This document shows, in pieces, positions 1-9,692 of a stretch of 64,000 nucleotides of DNA. How positions within the stretch are numbered: the first letter of the stretch is position 1; every line of letters begins with the position of its first letter. Below the pieces are notes generated by a model. The model was given only the letters and a program-made list of their open reading frames with translations. It was not told where the DNA came from and searched no databases. The position numbers and the translations under genes were made by a program. This stretch comes from JANXZS01 sp963797255 (lineage in GTDB: Bacteria > Acidobacteriota > Terriglobia > Terriglobales > Acidobacteriaceae): contig CAWCOV010000015.1 of assembly GCA_963797255.1 (NCBI GenBank), positions 558,001-622,000 of the forward strand, in the 5' to 3' direction.

Positions 1-85
1 TGATGTAAACCGCCTGTACGTTGTGCAGGAAGGCGGCAAGGTGCTCAAGTCGGAAGCGTTAAAAATTGCAGGGGCCGGGAAGTAA
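1..85 (+). CDS. C-terminal end of an unidentified protein (partial)
   Basis: The window opens inside a reading frame whose codons begin at base 2 and end with a TAA at 83-85. The visible tail of 27 residues begins DVNRLYVVQEGGKVLKSEAL and ends in a short basic stretch. The piece is too short to assign a family. The frame is supported only by the absence of stops and by the lack of any other feature here. A weak hairpin with a T-run follows about 65 bases downstream and would suit the 3' end of this gene. Confidence 0.4.
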   Translation, partial: DVNRLYVVQEGGKVLKSEALKIAGAGK

Positions 86-150
86 GCGTGCTGGTCGCAG
101 CGATCTGCGGAGCTCTGTGAAACGAAGAGGTTTTTTGATCCAAAGAAATC

Positions 151-186
151 AGGCGACCGGTTGTCTATAAACTCTGTCGCCTTTTA
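151..186 (+). terminator. possible intrinsic terminator
   Basis: AGGCGAC (151-157) pairs with GTCGCCT (176-182) across an 18-base loop and is followed by a short T-run. It lies after the partial gene at 1-85 and just beyond the stop of the convergent TPR gene. The loop is long, so the call is weak. Confidence 0.35.
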
Positions 187-1272
187 TTGTGTGGGCTCAA
201 TAGAACGAGCGGCCGTCTGTAACTTCTGCGCCGTCGCAGCTTCTCTGGTTGCGTCCTCTGATCTGCCCATCGCTCTGTACGCCTGACCCAACAGACTATG
301 TGTCATGTAGTTTGCCGGATCCATTTTCTCCGCACGTTCGAGGTAAGTTGCTGCACTGACGGGATCCTGCCGGCGAAGGAGCACTTTACCAATCAGGATG
401 TACGGACCGGTTGAATTCGGCTCAAGGAGCATGGCGCGCTGGAGGGACTGCTGAGCCTTTTCATATTCATTTGCGCGTGAGTAGGCGTCGCCGAGCCGAT
501 CGTAAACGCTGCCATCCAATGGATTGATGGTGCGCTCCTTTTCCAATTCTGCAACTGCCTCGTCAAGATGCTGCTGCGCGAGCGCGATTTCGCCAAGCAA
601 CAAATGGGCTAGCGGAATCTGAGGATTGATCGCCAAGGCTTTGCGCGCGGCCTCCTGCGCGGGCTGAACGATCTCTCTGCGGAACAGCATGCGACCCGTG
701 AGCAGATAAGCCGCGGCAGAGTCTGGCTCTAATCCATATTGATGTGCGAAGGCATGGCGCGCGTCGTCGAATCGCCGAACATCCATATAGCAGAGTGCCA
801 GGACGTAGCTCGGATCTACCTTGCTGGTGGCAGCCCAGTCGCGTGCATTTTGTAGCGCAATGATCGCTTCAGCAGGCTTGCCGAGCCGATAGAGAGTGAG
901 CCCGCGCATCTGCGCAGACTCAACATCCTTACTGTCTTGTTGCAGCGCCAAGGTGAATGCACGATCGGCCTCGGCAAAATTATTTTGAGCATAGAGAGCG
1001 ACTCCGCGGAGCCGTTCGACTCCCGGGGCTTCCGGTTTCTGCGCGGCCAGCGTGTCTAATTGCTTGAGCGCTTCAGCGACATGCCCTTTATCGATGAGCG
1101 CGCGGATTGCAGTTAAATCGCCTGCGGGCGACTCAACAGTGGTTGCCGGGGTCGGCTGAGTTTGAGCATGTGCGCTCGTTGAGGCAAGAAGGCAGAGGGC
1201 TACAATCGCGCGAAAAAAGCCTCTCAGAACATTTTCGCAGCGGTCAGGCTTGGTGGTACTCATATGTGTCAT
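184..1272 (-). CDS. secreted tetratricopeptide-repeat protein
   Basis: A 362-residue protein. Residues 1-36 look like a signal peptide: a basic start, a hydrophobic stretch (IVALCLLAST) and a cleavage-like AHA|Q. The rest is a run of helical TPR units with the usual small and aromatic spacing, for example LKQLDTLAAQKP, FAEADRAFTLALQQD, LDEAVAELEKERTINP and YEKAQQSLQRAMLLEP. TPR arrays bind other proteins, and no catalytic domain is present, so a periplasmic scaffold role is likely. An ATG four codons in (MSTTKP) is an alternative start. The gene follows the TonB-dependent receptor on the same strand but is separated from it by a strong terminator, so co-transcription is doubtful. No specific function can be assigned. 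Confidence 0.8.
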   Translation of the reverse strand: MTHMSTTKPDRCENVLRGFFRAIVALCLLASTSAHAQTQPTPATTVESPAGDLTAIRALIDKGHVAEALKQLDTLAAQKPEAPGVERLRGVALYAQNNFAEADRAFTLALQQDSKDVESAQMRGLTLYRLGKPAEAIIALQNARDWAATSKVDPSYVLALCYMDVRRFDDARHAFAHQYGLEPDSAAAYLLTGRMLFRREIVQPAQEAARKALAINPQIPLAHLLLGEIALAQQHLDEAVAELEKERTINPLDGSVYDRLGDAYSRANEYEKAQQSLQRAMLLEPNSTGPYILIGKVLLRRQDPVSAATYLERAEKMDPANYMTHSLLGQAYRAMGRSEDATREAATAQKLQTAARSIEPTQ

Positions 1273-1360
1273 TCAGATGTTCCTTAATGCAGTGGCAGCG
1301 TTGTTCACGCCAGACAGCCAGTAATGCGACGTGCTCTAGAGGTGTCCGTTCGTTTGCAGC

Positions 1361-1394
1361 AAAAAAAGCGAGGGAAGCAATTGCCTCCCTCGCT
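1361..1394 (-). terminator. intrinsic terminator of the TonB-dependent receptor gene
   Basis: AGCGAGGGA (1367-1375) pairs with TCCCTCGCT (1386-1394), and the inner bases GCAA/TTGC extend the stem. Read on the minus strand the hairpin is followed by seven T residues (the A-run at 1361-1367). It lies about 25 bases past the receptor stop codon. Confidence 0.85.
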
Positions 1395-1417
1395 TATGGT
1401 AATGGTTCAACCTTGCA

Positions 1418-4400
1418 TTAGAACTGCAGACGCAAGGAGAGCACAACGAAACGTGGTGTTCCAGCGGGAGCCTGGGCAGTGATTGTGCCCGCGCTCTCGA
1501 TGTTTCCACCAGGGTTACCTGGATTGATGTGATTGAAGACGTTGAGGAAGTCAGCCCCGAACTGAGCGATGAAATTCTCATGAATTGGAATGTTCTTCTT
1601 CACCGACAAGTCAGCATTAAAGAAGCCCGGGCCAAACTTGTTGTTGCGGCCCGAATTTCCGATCTGATCCAGTCCAGGAGCCGAGAACCCATTCATCGGG
1701 TGAGTCAGGATGTTTGAGCTGACGGCCCTATAGTAGGTCCGGTTTGAGCTCCCCGGATTGAAATCGGAGAGGTTGGTCACCAAGCCGCCGGCGCGTCCAT
1801 TCGGATAGCAGGGAGCAGAAGTTCCACCGACTGAGGCGTTGCACTCGTTGAAGCCAAGGGTGAACGGTGTACCGCCCGACCAATTGACTACAGGAGACAC
1901 CTGCCATCCGCCAACGATTGCCTTCTCCCATGCGGATCCGGTCTTGCCGAACGGCAATTGATACACGCCGTAGGCAATCAACTGCTGTTCGCGGATGTCG
2001 TTGTTACGACCGCGGCCAGCTGCCACGTTCCAGGTTGAATAGCCGGACGCTTCGTCCCAGCCACGGTTCCATGCATAGTTGACGTTAAACGAATTGCCCT
2101 TGCTGAACTGCTTGGCAATCGTTACCTGCAATGCATCGAATTCCGCATTCAGGTTATCGGAGTAGTTGGAGACGCCCTGGTTCCATCCGCAAGCGCCGGC
2201 TGGAAGGCTGGGGTCTTTAACTGCTGCGCGCATAGCCAACTGGTAATCAGCACCCTGGCAAGCTGCAAGTGATCCACCATAGAAACGCTGGAGGTACTTG
2301 CTCGTGTTGGTGCCGCCGTCCGCAGCGATGCCGCTCTTGACGCTGGGATCGTAGTGCGTTGGCTGACCGGTGACGCTAAATTCCGCGGGAAGGTTGATTG
2401 CGGACTCGTTCGGATTGGTGTTGTTGCTGTCACCGGCGCCAAGAGTATGTGTTGACTTGTTGCCGACATAAGCAATCGTGACCGAAAGGGTTGAAGTGAT
2501 TGAGCGCTGGATAGACAGGTTCCATGCATCGACCGTTGGCAGAAGCAGTGGATTCGGTCTGGTCTTAGCGTTGATCTGGTAGCCCGGTACGGGCAACAAT
2601 CCGTTGTCAGGCACGGTCGGGAAGACGTACTCCGCTGGGCCTTGCGCCAGGTTGAATGCAAAGGTTGTCGCGTCGCCAGAGCCGGAGAGAGACTGGTTCG
2701 CCAAAACCGGAAGGTTCTGGGTGACCACGTGGCCAAAGATCGATCCAAAGACGCCGATGTCAAAGCTACGGCCGTAGCCGCTGCGGATGACGGTCTTGGG
2801 ATCAAGCTGGTAAGCGAGACCTATACGAGGACTCCAGGTGTTCTTTTGTCTTTCCCATCCCATGTTGCTGGGGATGTCGCCGTAGCCTGCAACCTGAAGG
2901 TAACCGGTGTTGAGATTCATGAGTGAGCCGTTACCCTTGGCGTTCACGCTCTCGGGGTACCAGAACTCGTAACGGAGTCCCAGGTTGAGGGTTAGAGCTG
3001 GTGTTAAACGCCAGGTGTCCTGACCATAGAAGAAGAAGCGCTTCTGATCTTCTTTTGCATTGGTCGAAACACTTACGTAGCGCTGGAAGGCTTGTACATT
3101 GCCGAGCGTGAACGACGCCCATCCAAGACCGCCGGCTGCACTAAGGGAAGGATTAGAGGTCTGTCCATTCTGGAAAACCAGCTGGCCAGTGCGGTTGCTG
3201 TCGCTTGGGACGCGGAGGTTGGTGGCATAACGAAGGTCAGCACCAAACTTGAACGCATGGTTCCCAAGAATCTTGGTCCAGTTGTTGACGATCTGCCCCT
3301 GCTGTTCTTTTTCAGTCAATTGGCAGTTGCAGCGGTTGACGTTGAGTCCAGAACCGAGGAAGCCGTTGCCGTTGGAGTTGCTCTGATCGATTTCGAAAGC
3401 CGGGGAGCCACTGGTGTATGAACTGGGAGTGTTAAGTCCCGGAATTCCCACCTGATCGGCAAAGTTAACGCCTTGGTTGTACTTGGACGTGGCGATGTTG
3501 TAGCGATAGTAGCCAAGCCGGATATCGGTAAGCAGGTTGTTGTTGATGGCGATATCGGTTCCAACAGCAACGCTGTCGTTTGTTCCATTGGAGGTACCGG
3601 CGAAACCGCCGATTCCGAAGCCGGGTCCGCCAACAGCGCCAAAGAGCGTTTTACCTGAGAGTGTGTCAGTAAAGCGGCTGTAGCGGCCAAAAACGTGAAC
3701 TGCGCTCGAGGCTTGCCAGTCACCGCGTACATCCCATGAATCGCTGTTAAAGCCGCCGGTGCCGGTGGCAGCATATTGGTCGAGGAGGTTGCCCGAACCT
3801 ACTTTGTTTGGAGCGTAAGGCTGAAGGAGCGTGAGAAGGTTCTTCGACTGTTCAGAAACTTCAGCTGCGGGGATTACGTTGTGGTCGTATTGCTGGCCCT
3901 TAAGCGGACCGTTTGGGTGATAAATCAAACCCGTCCCGTAGGCTGTGTTTCCTGCATACTCGCTGAAGTCGCAACCAGGAATACCGCTCGGGCCCACTTT
4001 TTGTCCCAAACAAGTTGCAGTTACGAGTGCTGTGGGAAGCGAACTGGTTGCGGTTGTTCCGACCTTCTGTCTCAGGCCTTGATAATCGCCGAAGAAGAAG
4101 AGCTTGTTCTTGATGATTGGACCACCAATGGATCCACCGAACTGGTTCTTCAAAGAGCCTGGGATCACAGAATTGGGTCCCTGCGTGTATGGATCTCTTG
4201 CAAGGTTCGCACCGCTGGTACGGTAGTCAAATGCGCTGCCGTGGAAGCTGTTTGTACCCGACTTAGTCTGGGCTGTGACGATGGATGAAACAGCCTTGCC
4301 GAATTGGGCGTCAAAGTTTTGCGTCGTGATCTTGGTCTCGGAAAGTGAGTCCATGTTCGGGTTGATGACGATGATGCCCAGGATTGGATCCTGGTTATCG

Positions 4401-5002
4401 GTGCCATCCAACTCAAACGCCACGCCACCGAAGGCCTGACCGTCTACTTGAATCTGTTTGCTGGCCTGCGGATTTTCGCTGGCTGCGTGACTCCAGCCAA
4501 GTTGTTGTGCGCCGGGAAGAAGCAACTGCAGGTTGGTGAAGTTACGATCGGCGATGGGAACATCTTGCAAGTCCTTCTGGCTGAAGGTGGTGGAAACATC
4601 AGCGCGATCCGTCTTAAGAAGAGGAATCGAGTCGGCGTTGACTTCAACGCTTTCCGTAGATCCGCCCACTTCAAGCTTTGCGGGGACGTTGAGGGATTGG
4701 TCAGCGTATACCGTAATGCCCTTGGCTTCGTATGACTTGAAGCCACTGACAGTGACCTTGACGTTGTAGATGTCCGGGATCAAGTGCTCGGCGCGGTACT
4801 CGCCTGCACCGTTGCTCAGAACGTTATCGCTTGTGCCTTTGTTTGCGTTTGTGACGGTGACTGTGGCATTTGGAATGGCAGCACCGGTATTGTCAGTCAC
4901 GGACCCGTAAATCGAACCGTAGACCGACTGGCCGAAGCCACTGGCTGGAATCATCGCTAGGCAAGCACCAAGAATTAGTGCTTTGTAGCTTCTAAATCGC
5001 AT
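1418..5002 (-). CDS. TonB-dependent receptor with N-terminal carboxypeptidase-regulatory domain (Oar-like)
   Basis: A 1194-residue outer-membrane protein. It starts with a signal peptide of about 24 residues (ending ASGFGQ). A carboxypeptidase-regulatory/CNA-B-like beta-sandwich follows at about 28-110 (GSIYGSVTDNTGAAIPNATV), then a plug-like region at about 115-260 and a long beta-barrel. It ends in LRLQF, the terminal aromatic typical of outer-membrane barrels. This architecture is strongly expanded in Acidobacteriota, where such receptors are thought to import oligosaccharides or other large nutrients; the substrate here is unknown. It is divergent from a GntR/LacI-type regulator and beside a sugar-utilisation block, which suggests a carbohydrate ligand by context only. 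The downstream hairpin ends the transcript. Confidence is high for the family and low for the ligand. Confidence 0.92.
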   Translation of the reverse strand: MRFRSYKALILGACLAMIPASGFGQSVYGSIYGSVTDNTGAAIPNATVTVTNANKGTSDNVLSNGAGEYRAEHLIPDIYNVKVTVSGFKSYEAKGITVYADQSLNVPAKLEVGGSTESVEVNADSIPLLKTDRADVSTTFSQKDLQDVPIADRNFTNLQLLLPGAQQLGWSHAASENPQASKQIQVDGQAFGGVAFELDGTDNQDPILGIIVINPNMDSLSETKITTQNFDAQFGKAVSSIVTAQTKSGTNSFHGSAFDYRTSGANLARDPYTQGPNSVIPGSLKNQFGGSIGGPIIKNKLFFFGDYQGLRQKVGTTATSSLPTALVTATCLGQKVGPSGIPGCDFSEYAGNTAYGTGLIYHPNGPLKGQQYDHNVIPAAEVSEQSKNLLTLLQPYAPNKVGSGNLLDQYAATGTGGFNSDSWDVRGDWQASSAVHVFGRYSRFTDTLSGKTLFGAVGGPGFGIGGFAGTSNGTNDSVAVGTDIAINNNLLTDIRLGYYRYNIATSKYNQGVNFADQVGIPGLNTPSSYTSGSPAFEIDQSNSNGNGFLGSGLNVNRCNCQLTEKEQQGQIVNNWTKILGNHAFKFGADLRYATNLRVPSDSNRTGQLVFQNGQTSNPSLSAAGGLGWASFTLGNVQAFQRYVSVSTNAKEDQKRFFFYGQDTWRLTPALTLNLGLRYEFWYPESVNAKGNGSLMNLNTGYLQVAGYGDIPSNMGWERQKNTWSPRIGLAYQLDPKTVIRSGYGRSFDIGVFGSIFGHVVTQNLPVLANQSLSGSGDATTFAFNLAQGPAEYVFPTVPDNGLLPVPGYQINAKTRPNPLLLPTVDAWNLSIQRSITSTLSVTIAYVGNKSTHTLGAGDSNNTNPNESAINLPAEFSVTGQPTHYDPSVKSGIAADGGTNTSKYLQRFYGGSLAACQGADYQLAMRAAVKDPSLPAGACGWNQGVSNYSDNLNAEFDALQVTIAKQFSKGNSFNVNYAWNRGWDEASGYSTWNVAAGRGRNNDIREQQLIAYGVYQLPFGKTGSAWEKAIVGGWQVSPVVNWSGGTPFTLGFNECNASVGGTSAPCYPNGRAGGLVTNLSDFNPGSSNRTYYRAVSSNILTHPMNGFSAPGLDQIGNSGRNNKFGPGFFNADLSVKKNIPIHENFIAQFGADFLNVFNHINPGNPGGNIESAGTITAQAPAGTPRFVVLSLRLQF

Positions 5003-5517
5003 ACTTTGTTACCTCCCCTGAAATGGTGCGAAACGCTGCTCGTGTCAGGTGATTGTTGTTCAATTCCTGGAACTACGTGAACATGGCTGATTCAACGTGC
5101 TTTATCTCAGCCACAGCGTGTTTTGTGTTTATTAGCGGACGGATTTTTTACGTTTATCCGCCCTGTAGCAAACTAGTTGGTGTAACAAGCGATGTCAACG
5201 AATTTTCGCCTCATTTTTACCCTGATTGATATAACGTTTACATAACAATTGAGCTATTCTGATCTCACGAAAATTATGGCCGCATTGGGCTGGCAAAGGG
5301 GTGATAGTGTCTCATTAGCTATCCATCTCTCTTTCAATGACTTCACGGGGATATGAAGAAATCCGAGATGCGACGATGGGGCAGGAAATTGCCGATAAAT
5401 CGATATAGCTGTCGAGTCAGAGTTTGGTCCCAAAAGCTGTCAGACAGAACAATTCGAATGGTTGGTATAGACATTTTCGCGTAACATCCGATGGTCGAGC
5501 ACCAAGGGATTGATTTC
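5003..5517. other. intergenic promoter region between divergent receptor and regulator genes
   Basis: About 515 bases with no convincing gene. The region is AT-rich compared with its surroundings and must hold the promoters of the receptor (minus) and regulator (plus). It contains an inverted repeat at 5135-5161 and two similar words, TACGTTTA (5149-5156) and TAACGTTTA (5232-5240). These could be sites for the adjacent regulator. No confident -35/-10 pair was found. Confidence 0.5.
5135..5161. promoter_or_regulatory. candidate operator (inverted repeat)
   Basis: GCGGA (5135-5139) is mirrored by TCCGC (5157-5161), and the adjacent CGGAT (5140-5144) by ATCCG (5156-5160), around a T-rich centre. 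It lies between the receptor and the GntR/LacI-type regulator, the usual place for the operator of a local repressor. It is also a possible small hairpin. Binding is only inferred. Confidence 0.3.
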
Positions 5518-6685
5518 ATGAGCAAATCGGGACTGATCAACGGGCGTCGAGGCGGTCAAAAACGGGATTTGAATCCGGACCAGGGACTGCCTAAGCATCG
5601 CCAGGTATTCGACCGGCTCTACGCCGAGATCAAGTCGGGTTTCTACAAGCCTCAGGATCGATTGCCGAGTGAAGCGGAACTGGGAAAGAGCTTCGATGCC
5701 TCGAGAATTACCGTCGCCAAAGCTGTAAATGAACTGCAGCGCTTAGGCCTTGTTTCCCGTCGAGCGGGCGCGGGGACTTATGTTCTGCCGGGGTTATCCA
5801 AAGCGGGACATGTTTTCGGACTCTTGATTCCCGATTTAGGGCGCACGGAGATATTTCGAGCCGATTTGCCAGGGAATGATGCGCTCGCCGCTCGCGTCGT
5901 CGCACTCGCTTTTGTGGGGACATGCGATGGCAGAGGAGGCCCAGCAGGAGAAAGAGGCGGAGCAGTTGTGCCGTCACTTCATCTCGCAAAAGGTGACGGG
6001 TGTGTTCTTTGCACCACTGGAATACACGGAGAAGAAGGACGAAGTAAATGCCCGCATCGTCCAGACGCTGGACAGAGCAGGTGTAAGGGTAGTGCTTCTC
6101 GACAGGTGTTATGAACCCTATCCTTTTCGATCGAAATACGACCTGGTGGGTACGGATAACCGGCGAACGGGTTTCCAGATTACGCAGCATTTCTTGAATA
6201 TGGGTGCGCGTCGAATTGCATTTATCGCGCGACCATTCTCGGCCGTTTCCGTGGACGCCCGGATTGCGGGTTACCGGGAAGCACTCTTCCTGTCGGGCAT
6301 AGGCCTGAAAGAGAATTTGCTGCGATGTGGAGATCCGAGCGATCTGGAGTTCGTTCAACAAGTGCTGAACGAGTGTCGACCAGAGGCGGTGGTATGCGCC
6401 AACGACCTGACTGCAGCAAGCTTTATGCAGGGTCTGGCAAATCTTGGGGTGCGGATTCCTGAAGATCTGCGAATTGCCGGCATAGACGATGTGAAGTACG
6501 CGAGTCTTCTGCCGGTGCCGCTTACAACTCACCACCAGAATTGCGCCGATATCGGAGCGGTTGCGATGGTGACCATGCTGGAACGAGTGGCTACTCCCGA
6601 TCTGCCGGGAAGGGACGTACTGTTGCAAACCAGGCTGGTGATTCGAAAGTCCTGCGGCTACCAATTAGGCAGGATTACGCAGTGA
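5518..6685 (+). pseudogene. GntR-type HTH / LacI-type sugar-binding regulator (AraR-like), frameshifted
   Basis: The first segment carries a winged-helix GntR domain (LYAEIKSGFYKPQDRLPSEA, then TVAKAVNELQRLGLVSRRAG). The second carries a LacI/periplasmic-binding-type effector domain (TGVFFAPLE, VVCANDLTAASFM, RIAGIDDVKYASLL). The reading frame changes at base 5857: dropping that C turns ATA TTT CGA into ATA TTT GAG and joins the two parts as EIFEPICQGMMRSPL. The restored protein has 388 residues, normal for AraR-type regulators. ATG 5518 follows a purine-rich AAGGGA; an ATG at 5491 is the alternative. AraR-type proteins repress sugar genes and release DNA on binding a sugar. The flanking receptor and glycosidase are the likely targets. 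The extra base may be a sequencing error (see findings). Confidence 0.85.
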
Positions 6686-6785
6686 CCGCTCATGAAGGCT
6701 GCAATCGTTGTGACGAGGTCAACTGTCTCGGTTTGTAATTTGCTCTACCGTATCGGCGAAATGTAATGGAGAGGGTTTTGGATAG

Positions 6786-8550
6786 GTGATTCACGTGCGC
6801 ATCCGGGAACGAGTTTATTTGAGTCTTGTTTTACTTTCATTCCTAGCCAGTGGCTTGATCTCAGTTACTCTTCACGCGCAAACTGCGACGTCACCCGTTG
6901 CCGTTGCTGCGCGTACTTCCGGCACGGAATGGTGGAAGCGGGCGGTGATCTATGAAGTGTACCCGCGGAGTTTTCAGGACTCGAACGGCGATGGCATCGG
7001 CGATCTGAACGGTATTACGAAGCGATTGGACTATCTGCAGGCACTTGGTGTCGATGCGATCTGGTTGTCGCCAATTTATCCTTCACCGCAGGTCGATTTC
7101 GGATACGACATCTCCAATTACGAAGGAATCGATCCGCAGTATGGAACGCTGGCTGACTTCGACAAGACTTGTGGCGGAAGCAAAGAAGCGCAATATCCGC
7201 GTGATTATGGACATGGTGCTGAACCATACATCGGATAAGCATCCGTGGTTTGAAGAGTCGAAGAGTTCAAAGACCAATGCAAAGCGAGACTGGTATGTCT
7301 GGCGCGACGGCAAGGGTCAGGGAGTTCCTCCCAACAACTGGGAAAGCGTATTCGGCCATTCGGCGTGGCAATTCGATGCCCTGACAAACCAGTGGTATTA
7401 CCACAAGTTCTATATTCAACAACCCGATTTGAACTGGCGGAATCCTGCAGTCGAGAATGCGATGTTCGCATCGATGCGTTTCTGGCTCGACCGCGGAGTG
7501 GCTGGGTTCCGTCTGGACGCCATCCCAACGCTTTTTGAGGATCCGCAATTACGCGATGCAAAGGTCCTTGAGGGAACAAATGCTTTTGGCGATCCAAATG
7601 TGGATGACGTGTACACCGACAATTTGCCGGAGGTACACGGTGTGATGAAGCGAATGCGCACGATGGTGAGCAAGTATCCGGGCGACCGCGTGCTGATTGG
7701 GGAAACGTATCTGCCCAACGTTGAAGAGCTGGACAAGTGGTATGGAGGTTCGAAGCACGACGAGCTGAATATGCCCATGGATATGCAGATGGGATTTACC
7801 AACCAGCTAAACGTTAGCCTTCTGCGCCAGCGCATTGAGGACGCGGAATCCAGGATTCACGGCAATCAACCTCTCTTCGTGTTCGATAACCACGACAACC
7901 CGCGTAGTTGGGAGCGTTATGGTGATGGGTATCATAACGATTCCATCGCGCGCTTGATCGCAACGATTTTGTTTACCACGCGCGCTTCCGCCTTGATGTA
8001 TTACGGTCAAGAATTGGGCATGATGACGAGCGTGCCCAAGCAGAAGTCGGAGGTAAAGGATCCTGTCGGTGTTACCGGATGGCCGAAAGACAAGGGCCGC
8101 GACGGCGAAAGAACTCCGATGCAGTGGACGGACGGAAAGAATGCCGGATTCAGCACGGCTGCCTCCACGTGGCTGCCGGTTGCCGCCGATTACAAGACCG
8201 TCAACGTCGAAGCAGAGAAGGCCGATCCAAATTCGCTGTTGAACTGGTACATGACGCTGATTGAAATGCGCAGGAAAGAGCCGGCGCTCAGAGACGGACC
8301 GATCACCATGCTTGACACAAAGAATACGAGCGTACTGTCCTACATCCGAAACGGAGCCGCAGGAAAGCTGTCTATCGTGGTGGCTCTGAATTTTACGGGT
8401 CAATCTCAGACAATTTCGTTGGAACCCAAGTCTGTTGGCGGGGGAAAGAAGATTCAAACGGTTCTGACCAACGATCCTGCACTCTCGTCGACGGATAGTC
8501 TAAGTTTCAGCCTGGCACCTTTCGCAACCTGGGTCGGATCGATTCAGTAA
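6786..8550 (+). pseudogene. secreted GH13 alpha-glucosidase (oligo-1,6-glucosidase type), frameshifted
   Basis: The N-terminal segment has a signal peptide (hydrophobic LSLVLLSFLASGLI, cleavage near HAQ) and the first part of the TIM barrel (WWKRAVIYEVYPRSFQDSNG). The second segment holds the rest of the GH13 domain: MDMVLNHTSD, the nucleophile Asp in GFRLDAIPTL, the acid/base Glu in LIGETYLP, FVFDNHDNPRS, and GERTPMQW, a signature of alpha-glucosidases of the oligo-1,6-glucosidase type. QPDLNWRNP also fits that group. The frames change near 7164-7165, where an extra A splits ADFD from RLVAEAKKRN. The restored length is 587 residues. Start is GTG 6786, about 10 bases after GGAGAGG. The expected role is hydrolysis of alpha-linked gluco-oligosaccharides in the periplasm. 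Possibly a sequencing artefact rather than a dead gene. Confidence 0.88.
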
Positions 8551-8657
8551 CACCCCGCGTGAGAGGCGGGAAGGTGAGAGTAGTTAGCAATTGCGTTACA
8601 AATCAGACCAAAGACATGCGTTACAGCGAAGTGGAACCCTGATGGGCAGGACGCTTA

Positions 8658-9386
8658 ATGGCACTCGTTGACAGGCTAAAGCAAGGATTCTGTCTGGGAG
8701 CGGTTCTGCTACTACCGGTTCACTGGATCGTTGCACAAAAACCCTTGAAGCTGATGAGTGGGCCACAGATTCGAAAGGCAGTGGCTGCGCTACCTCGCAT
8801 CGCGGCTCCGAATGCCGCTGAGGAAAAGATCAACGCCGCGCTCGATCGGCAGGACATCTGGGCCAGGAAGGCTGCAGAGGGATGCAGCGGGCCTGAAATG
8901 TACTGGAAGCGAGTTGTTGAGGTCACGAAAAGTGGTCCAACATTGCTGAGCGTGCTCGTATCAGACAGCGCGGACTGCGGTGGGGTTCACCCCTTCAGTG
9001 AGACCTTTCCATTGGTCTATGATCTGCGGACGGGTGATGCCGTGAGGTGGGATAAGGTCTTTCCGAAGGGGAGGGCGGAAGAGGTTAACACGTCCTCGGA
9101 CGATGGCATGCCATGGACCACCATTCGATCGAAACGACTTCAGTCACTCTATGTCACCATGTACAGGAGCCGCGGCGATTGCAGCATCGAAGTCTTAGCT
9201 GAGGTGACAGAGTTTCACCTCTATCCGGATGAGAAGGCGAATGCATTGAAAGTCTTTCCCGCATCCTTGCCACAAGTGGCTCACCCATGTGCTAGCTCAT
9301 TCGCGCTGGGGGCAAAAGAACTACAGGCACTTGGGGTTTCGCAACAGTGGCAGGACGCGATCCTTAGTCAGGATGGGAAGCCGTAG
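8658..9386 (+). CDS. secreted protein of unknown function
   Basis: A 242-residue protein with an N-terminal hydrophobic segment (FCLGAVLLLPVHWIV, cleavage near VAQ) that looks like a signal peptide. The mature part has several cysteines (EGCSGPEM, DSADCGGVHP, GDCSIEV, HPCASSF), consistent with disulfides outside the cytoplasm. The stretch GGVHPFSETFPLVYDLRTGD loosely resembles periplasmic proteins of the DUF3298/RsiV type, but I cannot confirm this. It follows the GH13 gene by 107 bases on the same strand, with no clear terminator between them, so co-expression is possible. No function is assigned. Confidence 0.65.
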   Translation: MALVDRLKQGFCLGAVLLLPVHWIVAQKPLKLMSGPQIRKAVAALPRIAAPNAAEEKINAALDRQDIWARKAAEGCSGPEMYWKRVVEVTKSGPTLLSVLVSDSADCGGVHPFSETFPLVYDLRTGDAVRWDKVFPKGRAEEVNTSSDDGMPWTTIRSKRLQSLYVTMYRSRGDCSIEVLAEVTEFHLYPDEKANALKVFPASLPQVAHPCASSFALGAKELQALGVSQQWQDAILSQDGKP

Positions 9387-9692
9387 CTGCCGCAAAACTA
9401 GTATTTCGGCAAATACGAATTCTTTGTCTCAGCACCCAAAAGCATGCCATGGAAATCACCCTTCCCACATCCTTTGGTAATCCATTCAGGATTCCCACGT
9501 CCGCGACGGCGAGAGAGGTATTTAGAAGCAACGGCAAAGATCGGCCGAAAAACCTCAATCTGAGCCCGCAATTCTGCAATGGACTTGTAACGGATGTCCC
9601 GGTTCAATGTGAAAGGTTGTTCCGGTACACTCACAGGCCACACTCTCTTATGCCGTAGAGATTTCAATGGAATCCGGAGCTAGTCGCCGGAT
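9387..9692. other. intergenic region, no convincing gene
   Basis: About 306 bases between convergent genes. A minus-strand frame of 89 codons (9398-9667) runs through it, but it starts at TTG without a clear ribosome site and shows no recognisable domain, so it is not called. No terminator hairpin with a T-run was found. Confidence 0.4.

Noticed and set aside
5708..6664. Minus-strand open frame of 318 codons opposite the regulator
   Set aside because: It overlaps the well-supported GntR/LacI-type coding sequence, with shadow-like composition and no recognisable motif.
9398..9667. Minus-strand open frame of 89 codons after the secreted protein gene
   Set aside because: TTG start, no ribosome site, no domain, odd composition. 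Left as intergenic.
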